Source: Streptococcus mitis (GTDB lineage: Bacteria > Bacillota > Bacilli > Lactobacillales > Streptococcaceae). Taken from it: a stretch of 64,000 bases of DNA. The DNA lies in the NCBI GenBank assembly GCA_001914195.1, contig MKYF01000042.1, forward strand, positions 1-64,000, written 5' to 3'. The notes beneath the pieces are model-generated. The model saw only the letters and a list, made by a program, of their open reading frames with translations. It was not told the DNA's origin and made no database searches. Position 1 is the stretch's first letter. Every line of letters starts with the position of its first letter. Positions 33,654-42,969 of the stretch are shown in pieces. The translations under genes were made by a program, and so were the position numbers.

Positions 33654-34465
33654 AGCTTATCCTCTAGCTCACTTTCTGTCAAATAATTTTCAGGCAAATC
33701 ATAGCCATTCTGGCTCAAAGAATGTTTTAATTGATTGGCAAAAGGATCGTCTAATCCAATTTGATCCAAATCATTTCGAGAGAAAAGATCTCTTGGACTA
33801 CTAGTTGATTCAATTTCCCCTTTTTTCATGACCAACACACGATCACTCATGGCAACTTCTTCCAAATCATGTGTAATGGAAATGACCGTCATATCATAGT
33901 CTTTTCGAATTCCTTTTACTGTCTCAATCAGTTCTCTACGCCCCTCAGGATCCAACATACTTGTTGCTTCATCTAGGATTAGAATAGCTGGTCTTAGGGC
34001 TACAACACCTGCAATAGCTACACGTTGCTTTTGGCCACCCGATAGACGCGCTGGCTCTCTCTTTTTAAAGTCCAACATGCCAACTAAAGCTAGAGCTTCC
34101 TCCACTCTCTTTTTCATTTCTTGACGAGAAAGGCCCTGATTTTCCAAACCAAAGGCAACATCATCTTCAACAGTCGCTCCAACAAATTGATTGTCTGGAT
34201 TTTGAAAAACCATACCGATTTGACGACGTATACTCCAAACATTCCCCTCAGTCAACCGTTGGCCATCAATTGCAATCTCTCCGGATTCTGCTTCAAGTAA
34301 GCCATCAATTAATCGAACCGTCGTTGATTTACCACTACCATTATGCCCTACAATCGAAAGCCATTCTCCACGTTTCACGTGAAACGTAATATCCTTCACA
34401 TCGTAATATTCCTGACTTTCCTTATAGCGAAAAGAAAGATTTTTTACATCAATTATTGATTTCAT
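33638..34465 (-). CDS. ecfA1: ECF transporter ATPase EcfA1
   Basis: 275 residues. Walker A VGHNGSGKSTT near residue 40, GMVFQNPDNQFVGATV, signature RLSGGQKQRV near 141, Walker B AILILDEATSMLDP. First of the two ECF ATPases. Its 5' part contains a perfect 16-base palindrome that looks like a ParB-binding parS site. Overlaps pgsA by four bases. Confidence 0.95.
   Translation of the reverse strand: MKSIIDVKNLSFRYKESQEYYDVKDITFHVKRGEWLSIVGHNGSGKSTTVRLIDGLLEAESGEIAIDGQRLTEGNVWSIRRQIGMVFQNPDNQFVGATVEDDVAFGLENQGLSRQEMKKRVEEALALVGMLDFKKREPARLSGGQKQRVAIAGVVALRPAILILDEATSMLDPEGRRELIETVKGIRKDYDMTVISITHDLEEVAMSDRVLVMKKGEIESTSSPRDLFSRNDLDQIGLDDPFANQLKHSLSQNGYDLPENYLTESELEDKLWELL
34371..34386. other. parS-like ParB-binding palindrome inside ecfA1
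   Basis: CGTTTCACGTGAAACG is a perfect palindrome differing from the consensus TGTTNCACGTGAAACA only at the outermost base on each side. It lies about 22 kb from oriC, with parB in the same window. Confidence 0.8.
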
Positions 34466-35007
34466 TTCGAACCAAATGTCCCTTTAAATACATAGGCACT
34501 ACCCTTGAAATAATCATAGCCAGAGTAGATAGTGAAAAATAAGGCTACATAAAGTAGAACTTGACCAAGCAAAGTCCAATGTAATAGCAAGAAAATAATG
34601 GCAAACATCTGACTGAAAGTTTTAATTTTTCCAGGCATTGCCGCTGCTAAAACCGTTCCACCAGTTTCAACCAATAAAAGCCTTAAACCTGTCACAGCCA
34701 ACTCTCGACAGATAATAACTGCAACAATCCAAGCCGGAGCCATACCTAACTCAATCAACATAATAAAAGCCGACATAACTAGTAACTTATCCGCCATAGG
34801 ATCTGCAAATTTACCAAAATTACTGACCACATTCCATTTACGAGCTAAATATCCATCTAAATAGTCGGTAATACTGGCAACAGCAAAGATAATAGCTGCC
34901 ACTATATGACTCTCTATCGAATTTCCTATCGTTAAAATAAAGATAAAAATAGGTATAAAGAGAATTCGACCTATTGTTAAGAGATTGGGAATTTGTTCTT
35001 TTTTCAT
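34462..35007 (-). CDS. pgsA: Phosphatidylglycerophosphate synthase PgsA
   Basis: 181 residues, CDP-alcohol phosphatidyltransferase with the motif DYLDGYLARKWNVVSNFGKFADPMADK (a D..DG..AR...G...D...D signature) at about 48-74. It makes phosphatidylglycerophosphate from CDP-diacylglycerol and glycerol 3-phosphate at the membrane. Located between rodZ (10 bases upstream) and ecfA1. Confidence 0.95.
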   Translation of the reverse strand: MKKEQIPNLLTIGRILFIPIFIFILTIGNSIESHIVAAIIFAVASITDYLDGYLARKWNVVSNFGKFADPMADKLLVMSAFIMLIELGMAPAWIVAVIICRELAVTGLRLLLVETGGTVLAAAMPGKIKTFSQMFAIIFLLLHWTLLGQVLLYVALFFTIYSGYDYFKGSAYVFKGTFGSK

Positions 35008-35017
35008 TCGTTTTTCC

Positions 35018-35860
35018 TTAATTTTTAGTAAAGGTTACAGTGATTTGTCCAGTCTGAGCTGTTAATTTCGATAAATCAACAGTCTGATTATCTACTGTCA
35101 AAGCAACACCTTTTACAACACCTAACGTAATTGTTACAGGACTTTTAGTTGCAACTGTTGCTTCTGCACTTTTCTTCTCTGGCGATAAGGTTACACCGCC
35201 CTCAAGTTCGCTTTCTGAAACGCTGACCCAACTTGTAACATCTGAAACTGCCAATTGCAATTTAACTGTTTCCTTACTTGTCTTATAAGCGATTTCTACA
35301 TGATTTCCTTCGCCTGATACACTTATAGCTGATTCTACACTAGAAGAACTGCTAGATGAACTACTACTTGAAGAGTGGGGAACAGAGCTAGTTGAACTTA
35401 TTGAACTTGTTGATTGAACCACACTGTAATTAGAAAGAGAAGCCCCCTCTGGTTGAGTTTGAATGTAGTTCCAAACATAATAGGTCACAAAAATTAAAAT
35501 CGATAAAGCAAAAAGGATAAAATAAAATAAAGGTAAAAAGGATGTTTTTTTCTTCTTTTTCTTACTTGAACGTCTACGACCTGTCAACTCATCTTCATCA
35601 ACATCTACTTCCTCATAAGTAATCATACTCCCCGAATCATAAGCATCCAAAACAATTTGATCATCTAACTCAACAGCCCATGCATATTTTTTCAAGAAAG
35701 AACGCGTGTAAAAAGGACTTGGAAGTTGATCGAAATCGTCTGCTTCCATTGCTTCCAACATATCTAACTGGATTTCTGTCTTTTTCTGCAATTCATCTAA
35801 ACTCAATCCCTGATTGATTCTAGCTAATCGTAAAACCTTACCAATTGTTTTTTTCCTCAT
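35018..35860 (-). CDS. rodZ: RodZ-like helix-turn-helix membrane protein
   Basis: 280 residues. N-terminal Cro/XRE-like helix-turn-helix (residues 1-65), a Lys-rich cytoplasmic stretch, one membrane helix at about 108-130, a Ser-rich linker of the spacer type (about 150-170), and a C-terminal beta domain (DUF4115). In pneumococcus RodZ belongs to the elongasome with MreCD. The start at 35860 suits the AGAAGGG site better than the ATG nine bases earlier. Confidence 0.88.
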   Translation of the reverse strand: MRKKTIGKVLRLARINQGLSLDELQKKTEIQLDMLEAMEADDFDQLPSPFYTRSFLKKYAWAVELDDQIVLDAYDSGSMITYEEVDVDEDELTGRRRSSKKKKKKTSFLPLFYFILFALSILIFVTYYVWNYIQTQPEGASLSNYSVVQSTSSISSTSSVPHSSSSSSSSSSSSVESAISVSGEGNHVEIAYKTSKETVKLQLAVSDVTSWVSVSESELEGGVTLSPEKKSAEATVATKSPVTITLGVVKGVALTVDNQTVDLSKLTAQTGQITVTFTKN

Positions 35861-35901
35861 ACTTGTCATCCCTTCTTTCTAGTGTCTATTATGATAGGTT
35901 A

Positions 35902-37185
35902 CTACGATGGGAATATTGTAAAATCAACTATATCCCCTTCATCTATTAAGTGATGCCCTGCTTCAAGGACATCCTCTAAAGTAATTTCCTGTAAAATCTT
36001 TGGTAAATCAAAAATTGTCTCACCATGTTCAAAAGCATCATATTGCGTTGCAATAAATTCAAGAGAGTTCATGCTACTGAAAAATTCTCCAAACATCTCT
36101 CTTTTGATAATATCTAAATGATCCTCTGTAATATCTAAATCCTTTGTAAAATTACGAATAGCCTTCCTAAACTGATGAGATAAAGCAACTGGCTCTCTCG
36201 TATCCATTGTCAACATAACAAAATGAAAACGACTTGTTACTTCAATTTCAAGAGATAAGGAAGCATCTATTTTACCTGATTCATATAACTTTTGAAAACG
36301 ATCCGAAGTCCAACCAAACATCATTGCAAACAATAATTTTAATAAAATATGATGTCGATAGCAATCCGCTTCAGCAACTTTTCGCTTACCTCTAATCCCA
36401 ATCGCTAGTTTAGGAGAAGATACTTCCATTCTCATACTGTCCGTTTTCTTTACATCTTGTAAAAGCAACTTTTCTCTTGCTACATCCTGAACATCTAAAT
36501 CTTTCAGTTCTTTGCTTTCAAAATAGTCCTGTACTCTTTCCACATCAAAATTACCAACTAAAAACAGAGACATATTTACAGGTTTGTAAAACCTTGTAAA
36601 GTTTTCTTGCAAATTAGTTAAATTGATTTGGGAAATGGACTCCTCGCTTCCAACTATATCCGTTGCTAAAGGTGTACCAGGATACAAATTCGCTAAAGTT
36701 GAAAAGAATAAACACGAATCTGGGTCATCTTGATACATTTCTCGTTCTTGCTGAATAATATCCTGCTCTCTTAAAATGGAATCTTCAGTAAAATGTGCTG
36801 ATGTTACCAATTCATCAAGTAACTCTAAATTTTCTAAAAAATGATCCGTTGCTGAAAAAAGATAGCTTGTTTTTGTAAAGCTTGTAAAGGCATTACTATC
36901 TGCACCTAGACTCGTAAAAGCTGACATCAAATCGCTAGCATCTTCTCTCTCAAATAATTTATGTTCAAGAAAATGAGCAATTCCTGCAGGATATTCTTTT
37001 ACATCTCCGTCAACTTCTGTGACAAGCGTATCTACCGAACCAAATTGTACAGTTACACTCCCGTAAACCTCTTTAAATTCCTTTTTAGGCAAAAGAGCTA
37101 CTGTCAATCCATTTGACAAACGAGTCCGATAAACTATTTCTTTTACAGCTGGATAGTATTTTTCTTCAAAAACAACCTTTGTCAT
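35902..37185 (-). CDS. M16-family zinc peptidase (YmfH type)
   Basis: 427 residues. The inverted zinc motif HFLEH is present near residue 69 (AGIAHFLEHKLFE), with downstream acidic ligands, so this partner should be catalytically active. Likely works as a heterodimer with the neighbouring HxxEH-less protein, as for other M16 pairs such as AlbF/AlbE. The ATG overlaps the stop of the upstream gene by four bases. Substrate unknown. Confidence 0.88.
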   Translation of the reverse strand: MTKVVFEEKYYPAVKEIVYRTRLSNGLTVALLPKKEFKEVYGSVTVQFGSVDTLVTEVDGDVKEYPAGIAHFLEHKLFEREDASDLMSAFTSLGADSNAFTSFTKTSYLFSATDHFLENLELLDELVTSAHFTEDSILREQDIIQQEREMYQDDPDSCLFFSTLANLYPGTPLATDIVGSEESISQINLTNLQENFTRFYKPVNMSLFLVGNFDVERVQDYFESKELKDLDVQDVAREKLLLQDVKKTDSMRMEVSSPKLAIGIRGKRKVAEADCYRHHILLKLLFAMMFGWTSDRFQKLYESGKIDASLSLEIEVTSRFHFVMLTMDTREPVALSHQFRKAIRNFTKDLDITEDHLDIIKREMFGEFFSSMNSLEFIATQYDAFEHGETIFDLPKILQEITLEDVLEAGHHLIDEGDIVDFTIFPS

Positions 37186-38432
37186 TCTATTCCTTCCATA
37201 AAGTAAATCGCTTGTAGTTTCACATTATTAGCTGCTCTACAAATAGCCTCTTTGTCAACTTGCTCTAGTTTTACAATCCAACTTTTAAAGTCTGCTGAAG
37301 ATTTTCCAAGCAAGGCATTTTGATAAGCACGTTCAATCAATGAACTTTGATTATCTTGAGAAAGCAACAAAGACCGACGAATCATTTCCTTGGTCTGCTC
37401 TAGCTCAAGCTCTGTAAAATATCCTTTTTTTAAATCAAGCAGTTGATTATTCATCATTTTTCGAGCCTGATTCCGATTTTCTCGATCAATGCCAGCATAC
37501 ATCCTCAAGAATCCACTAAACAAATCAAGCTGACTTGAAATAGTATAAGCTAATCCAGCATTTTCACGGACATTTGTAAATAGTTTAGAGTGAGCAAATC
37601 CACCAAGTAAACCATTCATTACAATCATGGGTAAATGTTGCTCATCACCATATTCAGAAGGGCAATGATAACCTAATTCCAAAATGGATTGTCCCACATT
37701 TTTCCGGACCATGCCTTCCTGAAGGATATTGGAATAAGGTTGACAATACTGAACCTTCACATCTCCTTTTCGACCTTTAAAGCCAAATGATTCTAATACA
37801 TTTTGAATTTCAACCTCATTAAAATCACCTAGGAAAAAGAAATCTATTCGATCATTGGCCAAAAATTCTTGGAAACAAGAATAAGAACTTTGTGGAGTTT
37901 CAGCTAAAATACGATTTCGTAAATCACTATATTCCAATTGAAGACGTTCATCATGAAAAAACAATTTATCCAATTCTTTATGTGCAAAATAAAAAGAATC
38001 ATCCATATCAGCTGCTAAACTTGCTAGCAATTGTTTTTTCTCAATTTCAAATAAGGCCGGATCAAACCCATTATCAACTACTACGGGGGAAAAAAGAGTT
38101 TCTTTTACTAGTTCCAAAACCTGAGAAGTTAGCACATTTTTCCTACTTAAAAACTCATCACGAACATAGGTAAATGTCAATTCTACAATATGACTTTGCC
38201 CTCTTCTGAAACAATTAGTTGACATATCTGTGCCGTATAGACTGGCTAAATGTCTCCTCAAATCTTGAGAAGTGGGATACATCTGATTAGCAGTCTCTAG
38301 CATACTCGCACTCAACATGCGACCTGCAATCGTCTCGAGGGATAATGGAGCTGTAAAACGCACGGTGATTTTGTTCGTTTTAAACTTCTTTGATTGGATA
38401 AAATGTGTTGAAATTCCATGCACTAACTCCAT
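37182..38432 (-). CDS. M16-family peptidase-like protein lacking HxxEH (YmfF type)
   Basis: 416 residues with M16 fold sequence (PLSLETIAGRMLSASMLETANQMYP in place of the active site helix). No HxxEH motif is visible, so it is probably the non-catalytic half of a heterodimer with the next gene. Four-base overlap with that gene supports coupled production. First of the operon that continues with rodZ and pgsA. Confidence 0.85.
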   Translation of the reverse strand: MELVHGISTHFIQSKKFKTNKITVRFTAPLSLETIAGRMLSASMLETANQMYPTSQDLRRHLASLYGTDMSTNCFRRGQSHIVELTFTYVRDEFLSRKNVLTSQVLELVKETLFSPVVVDNGFDPALFEIEKKQLLASLAADMDDSFYFAHKELDKLFFHDERLQLEYSDLRNRILAETPQSSYSCFQEFLANDRIDFFFLGDFNEVEIQNVLESFGFKGRKGDVKVQYCQPYSNILQEGMVRKNVGQSILELGYHCPSEYGDEQHLPMIVMNGLLGGFAHSKLFTNVRENAGLAYTISSQLDLFSGFLRMYAGIDRENRNQARKMMNNQLLDLKKGYFTELELEQTKEMIRRSLLLSQDNQSSLIERAYQNALLGKSSADFKSWIVKLEQVDKEAICRAANNVKLQAIYFMEGIE

Positions 38433-38564
38433 GATTTACCTCCTTATATACAGACTTCTATTATATCACGAAAACCTGAAATTTTCTTGTTCCCTGTAAC
38501 ACTTTTGAAATAAAAATCGCTTACATTTCTCCCTGTTTCTCTCACTATTTTTAGGAAAATATGG

Positions 38565-38570
38565 TATAAT
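38565..38570 (+). promoter_or_regulatory. Extended -10 of yaaA-recF
   Basis: TGGTATAAT matches the extended -10 form TGnTATAAT and lies 20 bases before the yaaA ATG, with GAGGTG as the ribosome site. Confidence 0.65.
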
Positions 38571-38590
38571 ACCAAAGATTGAGGTGAATT

Positions 38591-38959
38591 ATGGAATACA
38601 AATTATTTGAAGAATTTATTACCCTCCAAGCACTACTCAAAGAACTTGGAATTACACATAGCGGAGGAGCTATCAAATCATTTCTCTCTGAACATTCTGT
38701 TTACTTTAATGGGGAATTAGAAAGTCGTCGTGGTAAAAAACTTCGTATTGGCGATAAAGTTGACATCCCTGACATGGACATTGACATCTTGTTGACACAA
38801 CCTACTTCTGAAGAACAAGATGAATACCAAGCTGATAAAGTTGAAAAAGAACGAATCGCTAAACTCGTCAAAGAGATGAATAAGGGAGTAAAAAAAGACA
38901 AATCCAAACCTGCTTCATCACCTAAAAGCAAACAAGCTCCGCGATTCCCTGGTAGATAA
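38591..38959 (+). CDS. yaaA: S4-domain RNA-binding protein YaaA
   Basis: 122 residues. S4-like domain in residues 8-70 (TLQALLKELGITHSGGAIKSFL, VYFNGELESRRGKKLRIGDKVDIP) and a basic Lys/Ser/Pro tail ending KQAPRFPGR. Conserved partner of recF in Firmicutes, possibly linked to ribosome assembly. recF starts two bases after its stop. Confidence 0.9.
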   Translation: MEYKLFEEFITLQALLKELGITHSGGAIKSFLSEHSVYFNGELESRRGKKLRIGDKVDIPDMDIDILLTQPTSEEQDEYQADKVEKERIAKLVKEMNKGVKKDKSKPASSPKSKQAPRFPGR

Positions 38960-38961
38960 TC

Positions 38962-40059
38962 ATGTGGCTACAAAACCTATCTCTCAAGACTTTTCGTAAC
39001 TACAAAGAGACGAAAATAGACTTTAATCCTAAATTGAATGTCTTTTTAGGACGTAATGCACAAGGAAAAACAAATATGTTAGAGGCTATCTATTTTTTAG
39101 CCTTAACGCGTAGTCATAGAACTCGAACAGATAAAAATCTCATTCATTTTGATGAGGAACAACTTCATCTTTCAGGTCTCGTTCAGAAAAAAACTGGATC
39201 CATTCCCCTAGAAATCGAACTAACACAAAAAGGCCGTGTGACAAAAGTTAATCACTTAAAACAGGCGCGCCTTTCAGATTATGTGGGACAAATGAATGTT
39301 GTTTTATTTGCTCCTGAAGATTTACAACTAATTAAAGGAGCACCTTCGGTTCGACGGAAGTTCATTGATATGGAACTTGGACAAATTAAGCCAATCTATT
39401 TATCAGATTTAACCAATTATAATCACATCCTAAAACAAAGAAACACTTACCTAAAATCAGCTCAAAAAATAGATGACACCTTCCTTTCTGTGTTGGATGA
39501 TCAGCTAGTTGATTATGGATGTCGTGTAATGAATCACCGCTTAGATTTCATAAAAAAACTAGAATCATTTGCGCGTAAGAAACATTTTGAACTCTCTAAT
39601 CAGATTGAAGAGTTGTCAATATCTTATCAATCTTCTGTCAAGATAACTGACAAAGAAGACTTATCCGAATCTTTCAAAATTGCTTTAGAAAAAAGTAGAT
39701 CCAGAGATTTATTTAAAAAGAATACTGGTGTCGGTCCTCATCGAGATGATATTTCTTTTTATATAAATGGGATGGACGCTAGTTTTGGGAGTCAAGGCCA
39801 ACATCGTAGTCTCGTCCTTTCTATAAAATTAGCAGAAATCGAGTTAATGGAAAGTATTACTACAGAATCTCCAATATTACTACTTGACGATGTTATGAGC
39901 GAACTTGACAATACCAGACAACTAAAATTATTAGAAACGATTTCTCAGTCAATCCAAACTTTTATCACAACAACAAGCTTAGACCATCTTCAAAATCTAC
40001 CAGAAAATCTAAGCATCCTCACTATTCAGGATGGTAAAGTTACTGTAAACAAAAATTGA
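38962..40059 (+). CDS. recF: DNA repair and recombination protein RecF
   Basis: 365 residues, SMC-like ATPase. Walker A GRNAQGKTNML near residue 30, signature FGSQGQHRSLVLSIKLAE near 275, Walker B PILLLDDVMSELD near 301. Loads RecA at gaps and supports fork restart. Here recF lies about 16 kb from dnaA-dnaN and not in the dnaA-dnaN-recF cluster seen in Bacillus, an arrangement typical of streptococci. Confidence 0.96.
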   Translation: MWLQNLSLKTFRNYKETKIDFNPKLNVFLGRNAQGKTNMLEAIYFLALTRSHRTRTDKNLIHFDEEQLHLSGLVQKKTGSIPLEIELTQKGRVTKVNHLKQARLSDYVGQMNVVLFAPEDLQLIKGAPSVRRKFIDMELGQIKPIYLSDLTNYNHILKQRNTYLKSAQKIDDTFLSVLDDQLVDYGCRVMNHRLDFIKKLESFARKKHFELSNQIEELSISYQSSVKITDKEDLSESFKIALEKSRSRDLFKKNTGVGPHRDDISFYINGMDASFGSQGQHRSLVLSIKLAEIELMESITTESPILLLDDVMSELDNTRQLKLLETISQSIQTFITTTSLDHLQNLPENLSILTIQDGKVTVNKN

Positions 40060-40070
40060 CAACATTGTAA

Positions 40071-40098
40071 AAGAACTCCTATTTTCACGGGAGTTCTT
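40071..40098. terminator. Bidirectional terminator between recF and guaB
   Basis: AAGAACTCC with GGAGTTCTT stem, followed by TTTTATTTC on the plus strand; the genes converge here. Confidence 0.75.
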
Positions 40099-40108
40099 TT
40101 TATTTCTT

Positions 40109-41587
40109 TTACATAGAATAGTTTGGTGCCTCATTTGTAATTTGAACATCATGAGGGTGACTTTCTTTCAATCCTGCACCCGACATTTCAATAAATTGAG
40201 CATTATCATGCAACTCTTTAAGATTAGCTACACCGCAGTAACCCATACCAGATCGGATACCGCCAATCATTTGGAAGACAATATCGGCTGCCGCTCCTTT
40301 ATAAGCAACACGACCTTCAATTCCTTCTGGAACGAGTTTATTTGCTTCATTGACAGAACCTTGGAAGTAACGATCGCTTGAACCTTTTTTCATCGCTGCG
40401 ATTGATCCCATACCACGGTAAGTCTTGAACTTACGTCCTTGGAAGATTTCAGTTTCACCTGGTGCTTCGTCTGTTCCAGCAAACATTGATCCAAGCATAA
40501 CTGCATTTCCACCAGCCGCAAGTGCTTTTACAATATCTCCAGAATACTTGATTCCACCGTCAGCAATGATCGTTTTACCATATTCACGCGCAACGGCTGC
40601 AGCATCATAGATAGCTGTTACCTGTGGAACACCAACACCAGCAATCACACGAGTAGTACAGATAGAACCTGGTCCAATACCAACCTTGACAACGTCTACA
40701 CCTGCTTCGTAAAGTGCACGTGCACCTTCAGCAGTTGCAATATTTCCAGCAATTAAAGTACGATCTGGGAAGTGAGCACGAATTTCAGCAATTTTACGCA
40801 AGACACCTGCAGAATGACCATGTGCAGTATCAATAACAATCGCATCCGCTCCTGCTTCAAAAAGAGCCTCTGCACGTTCAAATGTATCTGAAGTAACACC
40901 TACTGCACCTGCAACTAGAAGACGACCAAACTCATCTTTAGCAGCATTTGGAAACTCAATAACTTTTTCAATATCTTTGATAGTAATCAAACCAGAAAGA
41001 CGACCTTCTTCATCTACCAAAGGAAGTTTTTCAATACGGTGTTCTTGAAGAATACTCTCAGCTGTTGCAAGATCTGTCCCAACAGGAGCAGTAACAAGAT
41101 TTTCACTAGTCATATGGTTTGAAATTGGTTGATTATAATCTGAAATAAAACGAAGATCTCGGTTTGTCAAAATACCAACCAATTTACGATTTTCAAGTGT
41201 TTCAACAACTGGAACACCACTGATGCGGTAACGTCCCATAAGCTCATCTGCTTCAGCAATTGTATGTTCGGGCGTCAAGAAGAAGGGGTCAATAATAACT
41301 CCATTTTCAGAACGTTTTACCTTGCGAACCTCGTCTGCTTGTTGAGCAATTGACATGTTTTTATGGATAACTCCGAGACCACCTGCACGAGCAATAGCAA
41401 TAGCCATTTGACTCTCTGTTACTGTGTCCATGGCAGCGGTAATAATTGGGATATTTAAAGTCAAATTATCTGCCAATTTAGTTGTTAAATCTGCATCGTT
41501 AGGCAACACATGACTTTCAGCTGGAAGAAGCAATACATCATCAAAGGTAAAACCTTTTTTCAAAAATTTAGTGTCCCAATTAGACAT
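40109..41587 (-). CDS. guaB: IMP dehydrogenase
   Basis: 492 residues; NAD-dependent conversion of IMP to XMP, the committed step to GMP. Two CBS domains interrupt the barrel (about residues 95-210); the catalytic Cys lies in GIGPGSICTTRV near 307; flap motif near 400-420. Monocistronic between two terminators. No guanine riboswitch signature in the 150-base upstream gap. Confidence 0.97.
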   Translation of the reverse strand: MSNWDTKFLKKGFTFDDVLLLPAESHVLPNDADLTTKLADNLTLNIPIITAAMDTVTESQMAIAIARAGGLGVIHKNMSIAQQADEVRKVKRSENGVIIDPFFLTPEHTIAEADELMGRYRISGVPVVETLENRKLVGILTNRDLRFISDYNQPISNHMTSENLVTAPVGTDLATAESILQEHRIEKLPLVDEEGRLSGLITIKDIEKVIEFPNAAKDEFGRLLVAGAVGVTSDTFERAEALFEAGADAIVIDTAHGHSAGVLRKIAEIRAHFPDRTLIAGNIATAEGARALYEAGVDVVKVGIGPGSICTTRVIAGVGVPQVTAIYDAAAVAREYGKTIIADGGIKYSGDIVKALAAGGNAVMLGSMFAGTDEAPGETEIFQGRKFKTYRGMGSIAAMKKGSSDRYFQGSVNEANKLVPEGIEGRVAYKGAAADIVFQMIGGIRSGMGYCGVANLKELHDNAQFIEMSGAGLKESHPHDVQITNEAPNYSM

Positions 41588-41689
41588 TCGAAGTTTCCTC
41601 TTTTCTTTCTTTTTGAGCTTGACTCTTTTTATATTGTATCTATCATACCATTCTATAAAAATTTGTCAAATGTTACAGGGGTAAATAAA

Positions 41690-41725
41690 AAACTATCTTT
41701 TCTTCGAGATAGAAATGATAGTTTC
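41690..41725 (-). terminator. Terminator of trpS
   Basis: AAACTATC / GATAGTTT stem enclosing a second small hairpin, followed by TTTTATTT on the minus strand. Confidence 0.65.
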
Positions 41726-41738
41726 TTGTAAAATAAAG

Positions 41739-42764
41739 CTAGTTAAAGTAATGAAGTCCCATTGCTCCTTTAACCTCAGATAGGGTTTGACCTGCAACTT
41801 CACGCGCTCTTTCACTACCTTTTTGAAGCATATTATAAACTTCTCCCATATCCTTAGCAAATTCGATACGACGCTCACGAATAGGACCCAGTTCACGTTC
41901 TAATATTTCAAGTAGATAACGCTTGGTCTTCACATCACCAAGACCACCTCGTTGATAATGTTCTTTCATTTCAGCAATTTCTTGAGCATCTTCTGGACGA
42001 CCAAAAACATCTAGATAATGGAAAACCATATTTCCTTCAATCTTACCTGGATCTTCCACTCGAATATGATCTGGATCTGTATACATACTCATTACTTTTT
42101 TACGCAAAGTATCCGCATCATCAGCTAAATAAATACCATTATTGAGTGATTTAGACATTTTAGCATTTCCATCTAAACCAGGTAAACGACCTGCTCTCTC
42201 ATTCTCTGGATAAATACCTTCCGGTTCTACCAAGACATCACAGTTATATGCATTGTTAAAAGAACGAACAATCTCGCGAGTTTGCTCAATCATTGGTTTC
42301 TGATCTGTCCCAACAGGAACATAATTAGCTTTGAAAGCAGTAATGTCAGCTGCTTGAGCGATTGGATAGACTAAAAAGCCTGTCGGAATACTTTCTCCAA
42401 AGCCTTTCTGAGCAATCTCTGTCTTGACAGTTGGATTGCGCTCCAAACGTGCTAATGAAACTAGATTCATATAATACATAGACAACTCAGCTAATTCTGG
42501 AATTTGACTTTGAATAAAGATTGTCGATTTACTGGGATCCAATCCAACTGCAAGATAATCCAAAGCTACATTTCCGATAGACTCTATAATGGTTTGAGGA
42601 TCTTTGGCATGATCTGTCAAGGCTTGTTGGTCAGCCAAGAACACAAACATGTCATACTTATCCTCTTCCTGTAATAATACTCGATTTTTGAGACTTCCAA
42701 CATAATGTCCAATATGCAATTTTCCTGTTGGACGGTCTCCTGTTAAAATAATGGGTTTAGTCAT
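41739..42764 (-). CDS. trpS: Tryptophanyl-tRNA synthetase
   Basis: 341 residues, class I synthetase with HIGH as GKLHIGHYVGSL near residue 15 and KMSKS as GNAKMSKSLNN near 200. Start at 42764 follows AAGGAG. The upstream gap is 205 bases and shared with a divergent gene; it shows no T-box core, so control by uncharged tRNA is not apparent. Confidence 0.96.
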   Translation of the reverse strand: MTKPIILTGDRPTGKLHIGHYVGSLKNRVLLQEEDKYDMFVFLADQQALTDHAKDPQTIIESIGNVALDYLAVGLDPSKSTIFIQSQIPELAELSMYYMNLVSLARLERNPTVKTEIAQKGFGESIPTGFLVYPIAQAADITAFKANYVPVGTDQKPMIEQTREIVRSFNNAYNCDVLVEPEGIYPENERAGRLPGLDGNAKMSKSLNNGIYLADDADTLRKKVMSMYTDPDHIRVEDPGKIEGNMVFHYLDVFGRPEDAQEIAEMKEHYQRGGLGDVKTKRYLLEILERELGPIRERRIEFAKDMGEVYNMLQKGSERAREVAGQTLSEVKGAMGLHYFN

Positions 42765-42874
42765 TTTATTCTCCTTCGATATAGTCCCTTCAATTATAGC
42801 ATTTTTTTAATGAAATAACCGCAATTTATCAAAATAAATCAACCTTGCTATTGATGTTTTTGTGTAAAGGAAAT

Positions 42875-42891
42875 TGTAAATATAATTTACA
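42875..42891. repeat. Palindrome in the trpS / ABC-F intergenic region
   Basis: TGTAAATATAATTTACA is a 7-bp inverted repeat with a three-base centre. It fits the GlnR operator pattern TGTNA-N7-TNACA and contains a TATAAT. Its regulator is unproven. Confidence 0.4.
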
Positions 42892-42969
42892 CAAAATTGA
42901 CAGATAAAAATTTGAATATTTCCGTATTTTCTAGTAGAATAAATATATTACACATATAGGAGAAAAACA

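Noticed and set aside
36153..36160. TACGAATA on the plus strand inside the YmfH-type peptidase gene
   Set aside because: No plus-strand gene follows for over 2 kb; likely a chance match within coding sequence.
41588..41690. Possible purine riboswitch upstream of guaB
   Set aside because: None of the conserved purine aptamer loops can be recognised in this gap.
42765..42969. Possible T-box leader upstream of trpS
   Set aside because: The T-box core (GGGTGGNACCGCG type) and an antiterminator are not visible, and the shared gap is too short for a full leader plus two promoters.
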